Of a stretch of 64,000 nt of DNA, positions 9,246-15,677 are shown piece after piece. The stretch is from positions 2,046,001-2,110,000 of the forward strand of contig OY781923.1 in assembly GCA_963677225.1 (NCBI GenBank), given 5' to 3'. This DNA comes from SABI01 sp028532915 (GTDB taxonomy: Bacteria; Spirochaetota; Spirochaetia; Sphaerochaetales; Sphaerochaetaceae). Within the stretch, counting starts at the first letter, position 1. The number at the start of each line of letters is the position of its first letter. The notes under the pieces were generated by a model. That model had not been told where the DNA came from, made no database searches, and saw nothing but the letters and a program-made list of their open reading frames with translations. A program made the translations under genes and the position numbers.

Positions 9246-9449
9246 AAGGTAGATGGTATTGATGTCGATCGACTGTTGAAGATTCGTCTTTTCAGGCAGC
9301 CCATTATGCAGCCAATCCGATACAACCAGGAGAGCTTCAGACTCGTCTGTTTTCCCCGTAGATTTCGCTGGAAAGTACTTTCCGGTCTCTGGATTCTTGA
9401 TCTGCGCGTAGTAAATTTTTCCTCGTTTGAAAATCGAATAGCGGCTCAT
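9246..9449 (-). pseudogene. Phage tyrosine integrase, N-terminal fragment
   Basis: The ATG at 9449 follows GGAGGAGAC. It opens MSRYSIFKRGKIYYAQIKNP followed by ETGKYFPAKSTGKTDESEA, the typical start of phage integrases: a beta-hairpin arm-binding domain, then a helix. About 67 codons remain before the right end of the IS1634-like element. The core-binding and catalytic domains are absent, and sequence left of the IS does not supply them. Its 5' end faces the 3' end of tRNA-Arg 110 bases away, the usual layout of a prophage integrated in a tRNA gene. Nonfunctional. Confidence 0.75.
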
Positions 9450-9560
9450 GTCTCCTCCACGATAAGCATCTATCTGACACTTATCTTACACTTGGTATTT
9501 TGAAGGAACGCCGTTGACCGGGAGGTTCTTTTAAATCCTTATCTAGTAAGGTTTAATTTT

Positions 9561-9634
9561 TACGCCAAAGAGGATTCGAACCTCTGACCCACAGCTTAGA
9601 AGGCTGTTGCTCTATCCAACTGAGCTATTGGCGC
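9561..9634 (-). tRNA. tRNA-Arg (UCU)
   Basis: On the minus strand a cloverleaf runs from GCGCCAATAGCTCAGTTGG to TTGGCGTA. The anticodon stem ACAGC/GCTGT encloses loop CTTCTAA, giving anticodon TCT. The T arm has GAGGTTCGAATCCTC. CCA is not encoded. Its 3' end points at the integrase fragment and is the likely prophage attachment site. Confidence 0.95.
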
Positions 9635-9646
9635 AGGTTATCTGAG

Positions 9647-9719
9647 TCGGGGCGAGAGGACTCGAACCTCCGATTTCTTGCTCCCAAAGCAAGCGCCTTA
9701 GCCACTAGGCAACGCCCCG
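9647..9719 (-). tRNA. tRNA-Pro (UGG)
   Basis: The minus strand reads CGGGGCGTTGCCTAGTGGC and ends CGCCCCGA. The anticodon stem CTTGC/GCAAG encloses TTTGGGA, so the anticodon is TGG. The T arm is GGAGGTTCGAGTCCTC. It lies 12 bases upstream of tRNA-Arg and is probably co-transcribed with it. Confidence 0.95.
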
Positions 9720-9826
9720 TTTCGCGTAACGGATGTGAGTATACTTGCTTTTTCGGGTAAGAGTCAATATGGCTCAGCGGAGATTTTCCCTACTCTTTCA
9801 TTAAAAATTAAGGTAAAGTGTGGTGT

Positions 9827-10462
9827 ATGACAGATATACAGAATAAAGTAGATTCAGTATTCGATCTTCTCGATAGAAATTCTCCTGAGAAGATCGATTT
9901 CCTCCGCTTCAACAATGCTTTCGAACTGCTCATCAGCGTGATCCTTTCGGCACAGACAACCGACAATCAGGTGAACAAGGTGACCGAAACTCTATTCGAA
10001 ACATATCCTACCCCATCATGTCTTGCGGCAGCCGAGGTGGAAGATGTGGAAGAGATCATAAGGAGCACAGGATTTTTCAAACGCAAGGCGAAGCATATCA
10101 TTGCCGCATCAGGAGCCTTGGTCGACAAGTTCGATTCTAGTGTTCCTCTTGAAATGAAAGATCTTATCACTATACCCGGAGTGGGAAGAAAAAGTGCGAA
10201 TGTGATCATCGGGAGGATAGCTCATAAAGGAGCTGTGATCGTCGACACTCACTTCATGAGGGTAGTCAACCGGTTAGGCATCGTCGACTCCTCTGATCCG
10301 CTTGTCATAGAAATGACCATAAAGGAGCTTCTCGCAGAAAACAAGCAGTACAGATTCTCCATGGTGGTGAATCTACACGGAAGGAGGGTATGCTTTGCCC
10401 GCACACCCTCCTGTGATACCTGCATATTATCAGGATACTGTGATTATATTGTCACATCCTAG
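9827..10462 (+). CDS. nth: Endonuclease III (DNA glycosylase/AP lyase)
   Basis: The enzyme removes oxidised pyrimidines and cleaves abasic sites in base excision repair. The 211-residue product has the helix-hairpin-helix LITIPGVGRKSANVIIG with the catalytic Lys environment, the conserved Asp in VIVDTHFMRVVNRLG, and a C-terminal 4Fe-4S site with spacing Cys-x6-Cys-x2-Cys-x5-Cys (CFARTPSCDTCILSGYC). ATG 9827 is preferred over GTG 9818 because it matches family starts (MTDIQNKVDSVFDLL) and follows AAGGTAAAG. Its stop overlaps that of the convergent NifX-like gene within CTAG. Confidence 0.93.
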   Translation: MTDIQNKVDSVFDLLDRNSPEKIDFLRFNNAFELLISVILSAQTTDNQVNKVTETLFETYPTPSCLAAAEVEDVEEIIRSTGFFKRKAKHIIAASGALVDKFDSSVPLEMKDLITIPGVGRKSANVIIGRIAHKGAVIVDTHFMRVVNRLGIVDSSDPLVIEMTIKELLAENKQYRFSMVVNLHGRRVCFARTPSCDTCILSGYCDYIVTS

Positions 10463-10797
10463 TGATCGCAGGTATTAGCCCCCGCTACAAGAGAGTCTGC
10501 AAGATAGTCGGCTACGATCTGATCGACATCGACTGAAGCGACACCCATGACGACCTTCACTCCGAACCCTTCAAGCATTGATTGGGCACTCGGTCCCATT
10601 CCGCCTGTGAGGATCACGTCAACCTTCTGGTCACGCAGGAAACGGGGAAGGACACCGGGTTCATGCTTCGGCGGTTCCACTTCCGATTTCGAGTTGATCT
10701 TCTTCGACTGATCATCGACATCGTAGATGGTGAACAGTCTGGTATGGCCGAAATGGCCGTCAAGTTTACCATTTGCTGTAGGGATTGCGATTTTCAT
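10459..10797 (-). CDS. NifX/NifB-type dinitrogenase cofactor-fold protein
   Basis: This 112-residue protein has the NifX/NafY fold seen in the 'orange protein' group of anaerobes: MKIAIPTANGKLDGHFGHTR, then VDVILTGGMGPSAQSMLEGF, ending NTCDH. Members bind small Fe-S or Mo-S clusters or act as carriers for them; no nitrogenase genes are present here. The ATG shares its A with the stop of the upstream Mrp gene (TAATG), and AAGGAG precedes it, so the pair is an operon. Mrp plus NifX is a common anaerobe pairing that suggests metal-cluster handling. The exact substrate is unknown. Confidence 0.85.
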   Translation of the reverse strand: MKIAIPTANGKLDGHFGHTRLFTIYDVDDQSKKINSKSEVEPPKHEPGVLPRFLRDQKVDVILTGGMGPSAQSMLEGFGVKVVMGVASVDVDQIVADYLADSLVAGANTCDH

Positions 10798-11936
10798 TAT
10801 TTATCTCTCCTTGTATGAACTATGGCTTCGCAGATCTCATCATAAGCTAGAGCGATCGGCGAATTCTCAAAACGCTGTACGTAAGGGATTCCCACATCAC
10901 CTGCGATACCGACATTTGCATCGAGAGGGATGGAACCTAATAGGGGAACATGATAGTACTTCGACAGTTTATCCCCGCCACCGGTTCTGAAGATGTTGGT
11001 GACAGTCTGGCAGTGGGGGCAGACAAATCCGCTCATGTTCTCGATGAGACCGACGATCGGCAGATCGAGCTTATGGCAGAAATTGATCGAGCGGCTCACA
11101 TCGGCTGTCGATACCTGCTGAGGAGTCGTCACCAGAAGAGCCTCTCCTTTACCTTTCAGCTGCTGGGCTGTGGAAAGCGGTTCATCCCCTGTCCCCGGCG
11201 GATTGTCGACTATGAGGTAATCGATATCGCCCCAATCCACATCATTGAGGAACTGTTCGATCATCTGATTCTTCAGCGGACCTCTCCATACGACAGGGTC
11301 ATCAGGATGTTCGAGCATAAAGCCCAGACTCATCACCTTGAGGTTGTAGACATCCGGCAGGATCACAGGCACGATACCGTGATCGCCTTTCATCACATCG
11401 ACATCGGGCAGATTCAGCATCACAGGAATCGAAGGACCGTGAACGTCGACATCCACAAGACCGACCTTATATCCTTTCTGTGCCAGAGAAACGGCGATAT
11501 TGAGGCTGACGGTACTCTTTCCGACTCCGCCTTTTCCGCTGATGACCATGATAGTCCTTCTCTCTTTACTCTCCTGGTGTTCCTTACTGTTGTTTACGAT
11601 CTTCATCGGATGCTTCTTCTCTTCTTTCAGCAGATATGACTGAACGGCATCTTTGAAGGCACTCAATCCTGTTTTGAATGATACGGGAGCTTTACTGCCG
11701 TCAGCAAAGACAGCGGTCTCTTCCGTCGCAAGCAGAGTTTCCGCCTCCTTTCCCTCAGCATATTCACACAGGGAGTCCAGAGCCTGCAGGACGTCGTCTG
11801 AGGCATCACTCACAAAAGAGACCTGAGTGATCATCCCCCGATCTCCCTTCACGAACACTTCATAAAAGTAGTGTTGTTCATCATTCATTTTTACTTTTGC
11901 ATCATAGATATGCATAGCCTTGTAATGTTGCATCAC
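10797..11936 (-). CDS. Mrp/NBP35-family Fe-S cluster carrier ATPase with unusual N-terminal domain
   Basis: A P-loop ATPase of the Mrp/MinD group, thought to load or transfer Fe-S clusters in the cytoplasm. Residues ~130-370 hold the deviant Walker A GKGGVGKST, the switch motif VDVDVHGPSIP, the DNPPGTGDEPLS segment and a CPHC pair that would bridge a cluster at the dimer interface. The first ~110 residues (HYFYEVFVKGDRGMITQVSF, then LDSLCEYAEGKEAE) are not the usual DUF59 domain. They faintly recall a NifU-like scaffold that has lost its cysteines; this is weak. GTG 11936 or ATG 11933 could be the start, after GAGGAG. It is coupled to the downstream NifX-like gene. Confidence 0.9.
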   Translation of the reverse strand: MMQHYKAMHIYDAKVKMNDEQHYFYEVFVKGDRGMITQVSFVSDASDDVLQALDSLCEYAEGKEAETLLATEETAVFADGSKAPVSFKTGLSAFKDAVQSYLLKEEKKHPMKIVNNSKEHQESKERRTIMVISGKGGVGKSTVSLNIAVSLAQKGYKVGLVDVDVHGPSIPVMLNLPDVDVMKGDHGIVPVILPDVYNLKVMSLGFMLEHPDDPVVWRGPLKNQMIEQFLNDVDWGDIDYLIVDNPPGTGDEPLSTAQQLKGKGEALLVTTPQQVSTADVSRSINFCHKLDLPIVGLIENMSGFVCPHCQTVTNIFRTGGGDKLSKYYHVPLLGSIPLDANVGIAGDVGIPYVQRFENSPIALAYDEICEAIVHTRRDK

Positions 11937-12021
11937 AAAATTCTCCTCGATTCTATTGATATTCCCATAGTTTCTTCCATATTCTCATCTCGACTCTTAC
12001 CGTTCATCCGAAACCTCTCAT

Positions 12022-12033
12022 ATACTATAGTAT
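12022..12033. promoter_or_regulatory. ATACTATAGTAT palindrome upstream of mrp
   Basis: A perfect 12-bp palindrome 86 bases before the Mrp start. On the minus strand it contains TACTAT, five of six matches to a -10 element, so it may be an operator over a promoter. I see no convincing -35 hexamer and no sigma-54 element here. Confidence 0.35.
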
Positions 12034-12105
12034 CTAAATTCGTCCGGTTCGACCTGTCTTCTATCGTCACTTCTGCATTTTTTCCGGTTCCTCAGGGATG
12101 ATGAT

Positions 12106-12513
12106 TCATTGATTCTTCCTTCTTTCTCCCCTTATGCAGCAATTATCTCTGCTTCTTTTGGGACAGTGATGAGGGCGAAGGCAACCGGGCATCGAAAACG
12201 TATATCCGTGAAGACTCCTTTCCTTCCACCCCTTGAGAACCTCCTGTACGGGACCACACAGAAAGGAAAATACCTCAACACCGTTGTACACGAGCAACCT
12301 TTCGACTTCGTTGGATATCGCGCCGCACACCACAGTGTCGACAGGAATGTGATAAAGCGTCTCAAGGTTCTGCTGAGCACCTTCAGGAAACTCTAAGGTA
12401 CTTACGAGAACACAATCGCACCCGTATCCCTCGGTCGCATACAATTCGATGTTAGTGGCACTGTCGAACAATGGGGCGATTCTCTGACGTGTAGTCGGGA
12501 TTGCAAGTTTCAT
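12106..12513 (-). CDS. Second NifX-like protein with Cys/His-rich tail, sigma-54 controlled
   Basis: The 135-residue product begins MKLAIPTTRQRIAPLFDSAT, the standard NifX-fold start, so ATG 12513 is chosen although no ribosome site precedes it. Residues ~50-95 (VDTVVCGAISNEVERLLVYN, VEVFSFLCGPVQEVLKGW) match the fold. The tail MPGCLRPHHCPKRSRDNCC is rich in Cys and His and could bind a metal or cluster. A sigma-54 promoter lies directly upstream and predicts a transcript starting about two bases before the ATG. Together with Mrp and the other NifX protein it resembles anaerobe orange-protein clusters. Function is inferred from fold and context only. Confidence 0.8.
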   Translation of the reverse strand: MKLAIPTTRQRIAPLFDSATNIELYATEGYGCDCVLVSTLEFPEGAQQNLETLYHIPVDTVVCGAISNEVERLLVYNGVEVFSFLCGPVQEVLKGWKERSLHGYTFSMPGCLRPHHCPKRSRDNCCIRGERRKNQ

Positions 12514-12525
12514 ACAGAAAGAGAC

Positions 12526-12542
12526 AGCATCTTTTGTGCCAA
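12526..12542 (-). promoter_or_regulatory. Sigma-54 (-24/-12) promoter
   Basis: The minus strand reads TTGGCACAAAAGATGCT, close to the RpoN consensus YTGGCACGNNNNTTGCW with exact GG-to-GC spacing. With GG at -25/-24 and GC at -13/-12, transcription would start near 12515, two bases before the ATG of the NifX-like gene. A palindromic activator site lies about 70 bases upstream. Confidence 0.85.
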
Positions 12543-12577
12543 CATATTTCGGTGATCTGAGAGCCTGATACGAAGGG

Positions 12578-12631
12578 TTTGTCGCAATCTTGCGACAAAC
12601 CTGTCGCATTTCTCAATTCATAGCGCGACAG
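12578..12631. promoter_or_regulatory. Palindromic upstream activator sites for the sigma-54 regulator
   Basis: TTTGTCGCAA-TC-TTGCGACAAA (12578-12599) is a perfect 10-bp inverted repeat centred about 73 bases upstream of the predicted start. A second pair of the same half-sites (TGTCGC at 12602-12607 and GCGACA at 12625-12630) follows with spacing 11 bases longer, one DNA turn. The sites lie between the activator gene and its probable target, as expected for binding by the Fis-type HTH of the neighbouring regulator. Confidence 0.75.
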
Positions 12632-12637
12632 AACTGA

Positions 12638-13954
12638 TCAGATCTCTATCTTGTATTTTTCGATTTTCCTGTAAAGGGTTGAGCGGTGCATGTCAAGATC
12701 TTTCGCTGCTGCACTGACGTTGTAATCATGCTTTTCCAGAACGGTCCGGATCGATTCCTTTTCGGCGATCTCCTTCAATTTGTTCACGTTGAGAACAGAA
12801 TGCTCTTCATGTGATCGGCTCATAGCAGATGGAAGATCTGATAATGTGACCTCATCGCTGTCACACAGCACAACCGCACGTTCGATCACATTTTCCAGCT
12901 CCCGGATATTGCCGGGCCAGGAGTATGAGAGAAAAAGCTTAAACACATCGTTGGAGAACCTGTCCACCCTCTTGTTATTGACGACGCTGAAACGGTCTAG
13001 AAACTGATGTGCAAGGAAGATGATATCTTCTTTTCGTTCTCTGAGCGGAGGTATGGTCAAAGTGATCACATTGATCCTGTAATAGAGATCCTGACGGAAT
13101 TTTCCCAGTCTCACAAGTCTTTCCAGATCGGCATTGGTGGCACAGATGATCCGTGCGGAGGTCTTCTTCGTCTCGACCGAACCGAGAGGTTCATAGCTTC
13201 TTTCCTGAAGGACCCTCAGAAGCTTCACCTGCATCATCGGAGAGAGTTCTCCTATCTCATCGAGAAACAATGTTCCCTTATCGGCAAGAGAGAACCTTCC
13301 CGGTTTATCCCGGTCAGCACCGGTGAAAGCCCCTTTTTTATAGCCGAACAGCTCGCTTTCCAAAAGAGAATCCGGGATCGCTGCGCAGTTTATCGCGATG
13401 AACGGTCCGTTCTTCTGTTCACTGAGAGAATGGATCGAACGGGCCATCACCTCTTTACCGCTGCCCGACTCGCCTGTTATCAGAACGGTGGAGGCACTTC
13501 GGGCGACTGTAGGAACGATATGAAGGATCTTCCTCATCGTCTCGCTTTTTGTGACCATGGTCCCTTCTCTCTTGAAAGCTCCCAGAGACCTCAGATGTTC
13601 TATGGCCGAGATATCCCGAAAAGTCTCCACTCCCCCGATCCGGTTACCCTGTGAATCATAGAGTATCGCCGAAGAGACACTCACTTTCACCCTCTGTCCC
13701 ATCAGATTGACGATATAGCCTCGCTGCTCTCTCACGTTCTCTTTCGTAGTGAACGTGTGACGAAGCGGACAGTGGGATTCGCACATGTTGGATTTGAAGA
13801 CCTCGCAGCAGCTGAGACCTATCGCCTGGTCGCGCAGGATCCCTGTGATCTTCTCTGCAGCACTGTTGAAATAGGTTATTCTCCATTCATTGTCGATGGT
13901 GAATACCCCGTCACTGATACTCTCCAGGATAGTCTCGCTCGTCAATATATCCAT
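12638..13954 (-). CDS. PAS-containing sigma-54-dependent transcriptional activator (Fis-type HTH)
   Basis: The 438-residue activator uses ATP to open sigma-54 promoters. An N-terminal PAS domain (ISDGVFTIDNEWRITYFNSA) carries a Cys-rich loop, CCEVFKSNMCESHCPL, which could sense redox state or bind a metal. The AAA+ core has Walker A GESGSGKEV, the sigma-54 contact loop GAFTGADRDKPG, Walker B LFLDEIGEL and an arginine-finger region. The C-terminus has a Fis-type HTH (YNVSAAAKDLDMHRSTLYRK). It has no receiver domain, so sensing is probably through PAS. The adjacent palindromes and -24/-12 promoter make the NifX-like gene at 12106-12513 its likely target. It lies 22 bases after the GntR regulator. 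Confidence 0.93.
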   Translation of the reverse strand: MDILTSETILESISDGVFTIDNEWRITYFNSAAEKITGILRDQAIGLSCCEVFKSNMCESHCPLRHTFTTKENVREQRGYIVNLMGQRVKVSVSSAILYDSQGNRIGGVETFRDISAIEHLRSLGAFKREGTMVTKSETMRKILHIVPTVARSASTVLITGESGSGKEVMARSIHSLSEQKNGPFIAINCAAIPDSLLESELFGYKKGAFTGADRDKPGRFSLADKGTLFLDEIGELSPMMQVKLLRVLQERSYEPLGSVETKKTSARIICATNADLERLVRLGKFRQDLYYRINVITLTIPPLRERKEDIIFLAHQFLDRFSVVNNKRVDRFSNDVFKLFLSYSWPGNIRELENVIERAVVLCDSDEVTLSDLPSAMSRSHEEHSVLNVNKLKEIAEKESIRTVLEKHDYNVSAAAKDLDMHRSTLYRKIEKYKIEI

Positions 13955-13976
13955 AGTATTATACTTCTTTGGAAGA

Positions 13977-14663
13977 TCAGTTCAGAAAGTAGGAAGGAAA
14001 GGCGATCTTCAGACTCTCGTGATCACACTTGAGATGCTCGACATAGAAGGTATGGTGCATGATCGCATCGTTGCAGTTGTGCTGCTTGATCGCGTTGACG
14101 ATCGCCTCCTGATGTTCTATAAGCTGGGCAAACGGTACCATCGAAATCTCAAGCATCCATTCGCGCACGATATGATAGAAGAACCGGTCGAATACGCAAA
14201 ACAGTTTTTCTTTATGGAAGACAACGAATAGCGAATTGTGAAATTTATACAATGCGGTAGCCAGCTCGAAGATATTCTCTTTTTCCAGAGCAGCTTTTTC
14301 CTGTTCGATATTCGCCTTGATTGTATCTATCGATCCATGGTGGATCATATTGCAGGCATCTTTGATGATCTGGTCTTCCAGAGCCTTGATCCCGAAGATC
14401 GACTGATCGATGATATTGATATCGATTCTGGTCACCTTGGTCGATCTCTGGGGAAACACTTCTATCAGCTCTTCTCTCATGAGAGCTAAAATAGCCTCTC
14501 TCACCGGGGTCCTGCTCACAGAAAGCTGAGTCGCTATAGCGAATTCCTCGATCGTATCATTGGGGGGAAGAATCAGTGAAGTGATATTATACTTCAGGAC
14601 TCTATAGACAAAATCCTTTGCGGACTCCCCGCTTTTTCGCTCGTGGACAATCTCAAGTGGCAA
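13977..14663 (-). CDS. GntR-family (FadR/FCD subfamily) transcriptional regulator
   Basis: The 228-residue protein has an N-terminal winged helix (TIEEFAIATQLSVSRTPVRE, followed by AILALMREELIEVFPQRSTK) and an all-helical FCD effector domain. His residues that would bind metal lie in MIHHGSI and DAIMHHTFYVEHL. FCD regulators usually bind organic acids or sugar acids and repress nearby catabolic genes; the effector here is unknown. The start is TTG 14663, preceded by AAAGGAG at good spacing. It may be transcribed with the downstream sigma-54 activator (22-base gap). Confidence 0.85.
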   Translation of the reverse strand: MPLEIVHERKSGESAKDFVYRVLKYNITSLILPPNDTIEEFAIATQLSVSRTPVREAILALMREELIEVFPQRSTKVTRIDINIIDQSIFGIKALEDQIIKDACNMIHHGSIDTIKANIEQEKAALEKENIFELATALYKFHNSLFVVFHKEKLFCVFDRFFYHIVREWMLEISMVPFAQLIEHQEAIVNAIKQHNCNDAIMHHTFYVEHLKCDHESLKIAFPSYFLN

Positions 14664-14922
14664 AAGAAAACTCCTTTAATAACACGAGAACATTCATTGT
14701 TCTGCAACTGTGTCATAATAGTAGCATAGAGAAAGAAAGGCGACAAGGGCTCTCCGCTTTGAAAAAGAACTGAAAAGCTATAATTACTGATTTTAAATCT
14801 TTTTATGAAAACGTTTTGTGAGATATTCTTATATTCAAGCCTCTATTTTTCAACCGCCAGAGATATCGGTATACCGGACTACATGGAAAGAATATGTTAA
14901 TTTTCTGTAAAAAGAAGTGAAT
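14664..14922. other. Intergenic region between the GntR regulator and phoB
   Basis: AT-rich leader between divergent genes. TGTTAATTTTC and TGTAAAAAGAA stand in tandem with an 11-base period just before the small ORF at 14923 and could be a weak Pho box, but the match is poor. I see no RNA gene or terminator. Confidence 0.35.
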
Positions 14923-14979
14923 ATGAAAACTCCATCTTGTCAGGGATGCAAGTCATTGGTAGTCTGTCATTATGGATAA
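14923..14979 (+). CDS. Possible 18-residue Cys-rich leader peptide overlapping phoB
   Basis: ATG 14923 after AAAAAGAAGTGAAT opens MKTPSCQGCKSLVVCHYG and stops at TAA 14979, eight bases inside phoB. The phoB ATG itself (14972) has no visible ribosome site, so coupling from this tiny frame is plausible. Three cysteines and one His in 18 residues are unusual. No family is known to me, and it may be chance. Confidence 0.35.
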   Translation: MKTPSCQGCKSLVVCHYG

Positions 14980-15676
14980 CGATATACAGATTTTAGTTGT
15001 TGAAGATGATGGTGATATCCAGGAACTGATGTGCCACCACCTTGAAAAAGAGGGATTCCATACGATTCGGGTCTCGGACGGCGAGAGCGCATTGGATTAT
15101 GTAAGATCCGAACAGGTCGATCTCATTCTGCTTGATCTCAACCTCCCTAAAGTGAGCGGACTCGATGTTCTCAAGACGATCCGCTATACCTACCAGATGA
15201 ATACCCACATCATCATCGCCTCGGCAAGGACAGACGAAAGTGATATCATCACGGCATTGGAACTCGGAGCAGACAACTACCTTCCGAAACCATTCAGCCC
15301 CAAGGTGCTGGTAGCCAATGTGAAGGCACTACTGAGAAGATCTCACGAACATAATATTAAGAAGATAGAAAAGCAGGCAAATCAGATAGAGGCGGGACCT
15401 CTTTCGATCGACCTGCTCAGATACGAGGTAACATGCGGCGGTGAGGTGATCTCACTGAGTGCTACCGAGTTCTCTCTTCTGGCTTTTCTCGCATCCTTTC
15501 CGGGAAGAGTCTTTACCAGAAATCAGATCATTTCGAAACTGAAAGGAGATGATTATCCGGTAACCCAGCGGTCGATCGATGTGCAGATCGCCTCATTGAG
15601 AAAGAAACTCAAGGAAGCCGGAGAGCTGATCAATACAGTATGGGGTATCGGTTATTCTTTCCAGGACAAAATGTAA
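14972..15676 (+). CDS. phoB: Phosphate-regulon response regulator PhoB (OmpR family)
   Basis: A 234-residue DNA-binding response regulator. The receiver domain has the acidic pocket VVEDDGD, the phosphoacceptor Asp at residue 55 (LILLDLNLPKVSG) and the conserved Lys in YLPKPFSPK. The C-terminal winged helix includes SATEFSLLAFLASFPGRVFT and RSIDVQIASLRKKL. The sensor kinase starts one base after its stop, and the convergent genes are pst-phoU, which makes PhoB the best call. It should bind the 11-base tandem repeats upstream of pstS under phosphate limitation. Confidence 0.88.
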   Translation: MDNDIQILVVEDDGDIQELMCHHLEKEGFHTIRVSDGESALDYVRSEQVDLILLDLNLPKVSGLDVLKTIRYTYQMNTHIIIASARTDESDIITALELGADNYLPKPFSPKVLVANVKALLRRSHEHNIKKIEKQANQIEAGPLSIDLLRYEVTCGGEVISLSATEFSLLAFLASFPGRVFTRNQIISKLKGDDYPVTQRSIDVQIASLRKKLKEAGELINTVWGIGYSFQDKM

Positions 15677-15677
15677 C

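Noticed and set aside
11937..12105. Second sigma-54 promoter before mrp
   Set aside because: A GG and a TGC occur on the minus strand (CCGGAAAAAATGCAG), but their spacing is too short for RpoN.
14890..14950. Pho box before phoB
   Set aside because: TGTTAATTTTC/TGTAAAAAGAA has the right period but poor repeat identity and lacks the CTNNCA core seen upstream of pstS.
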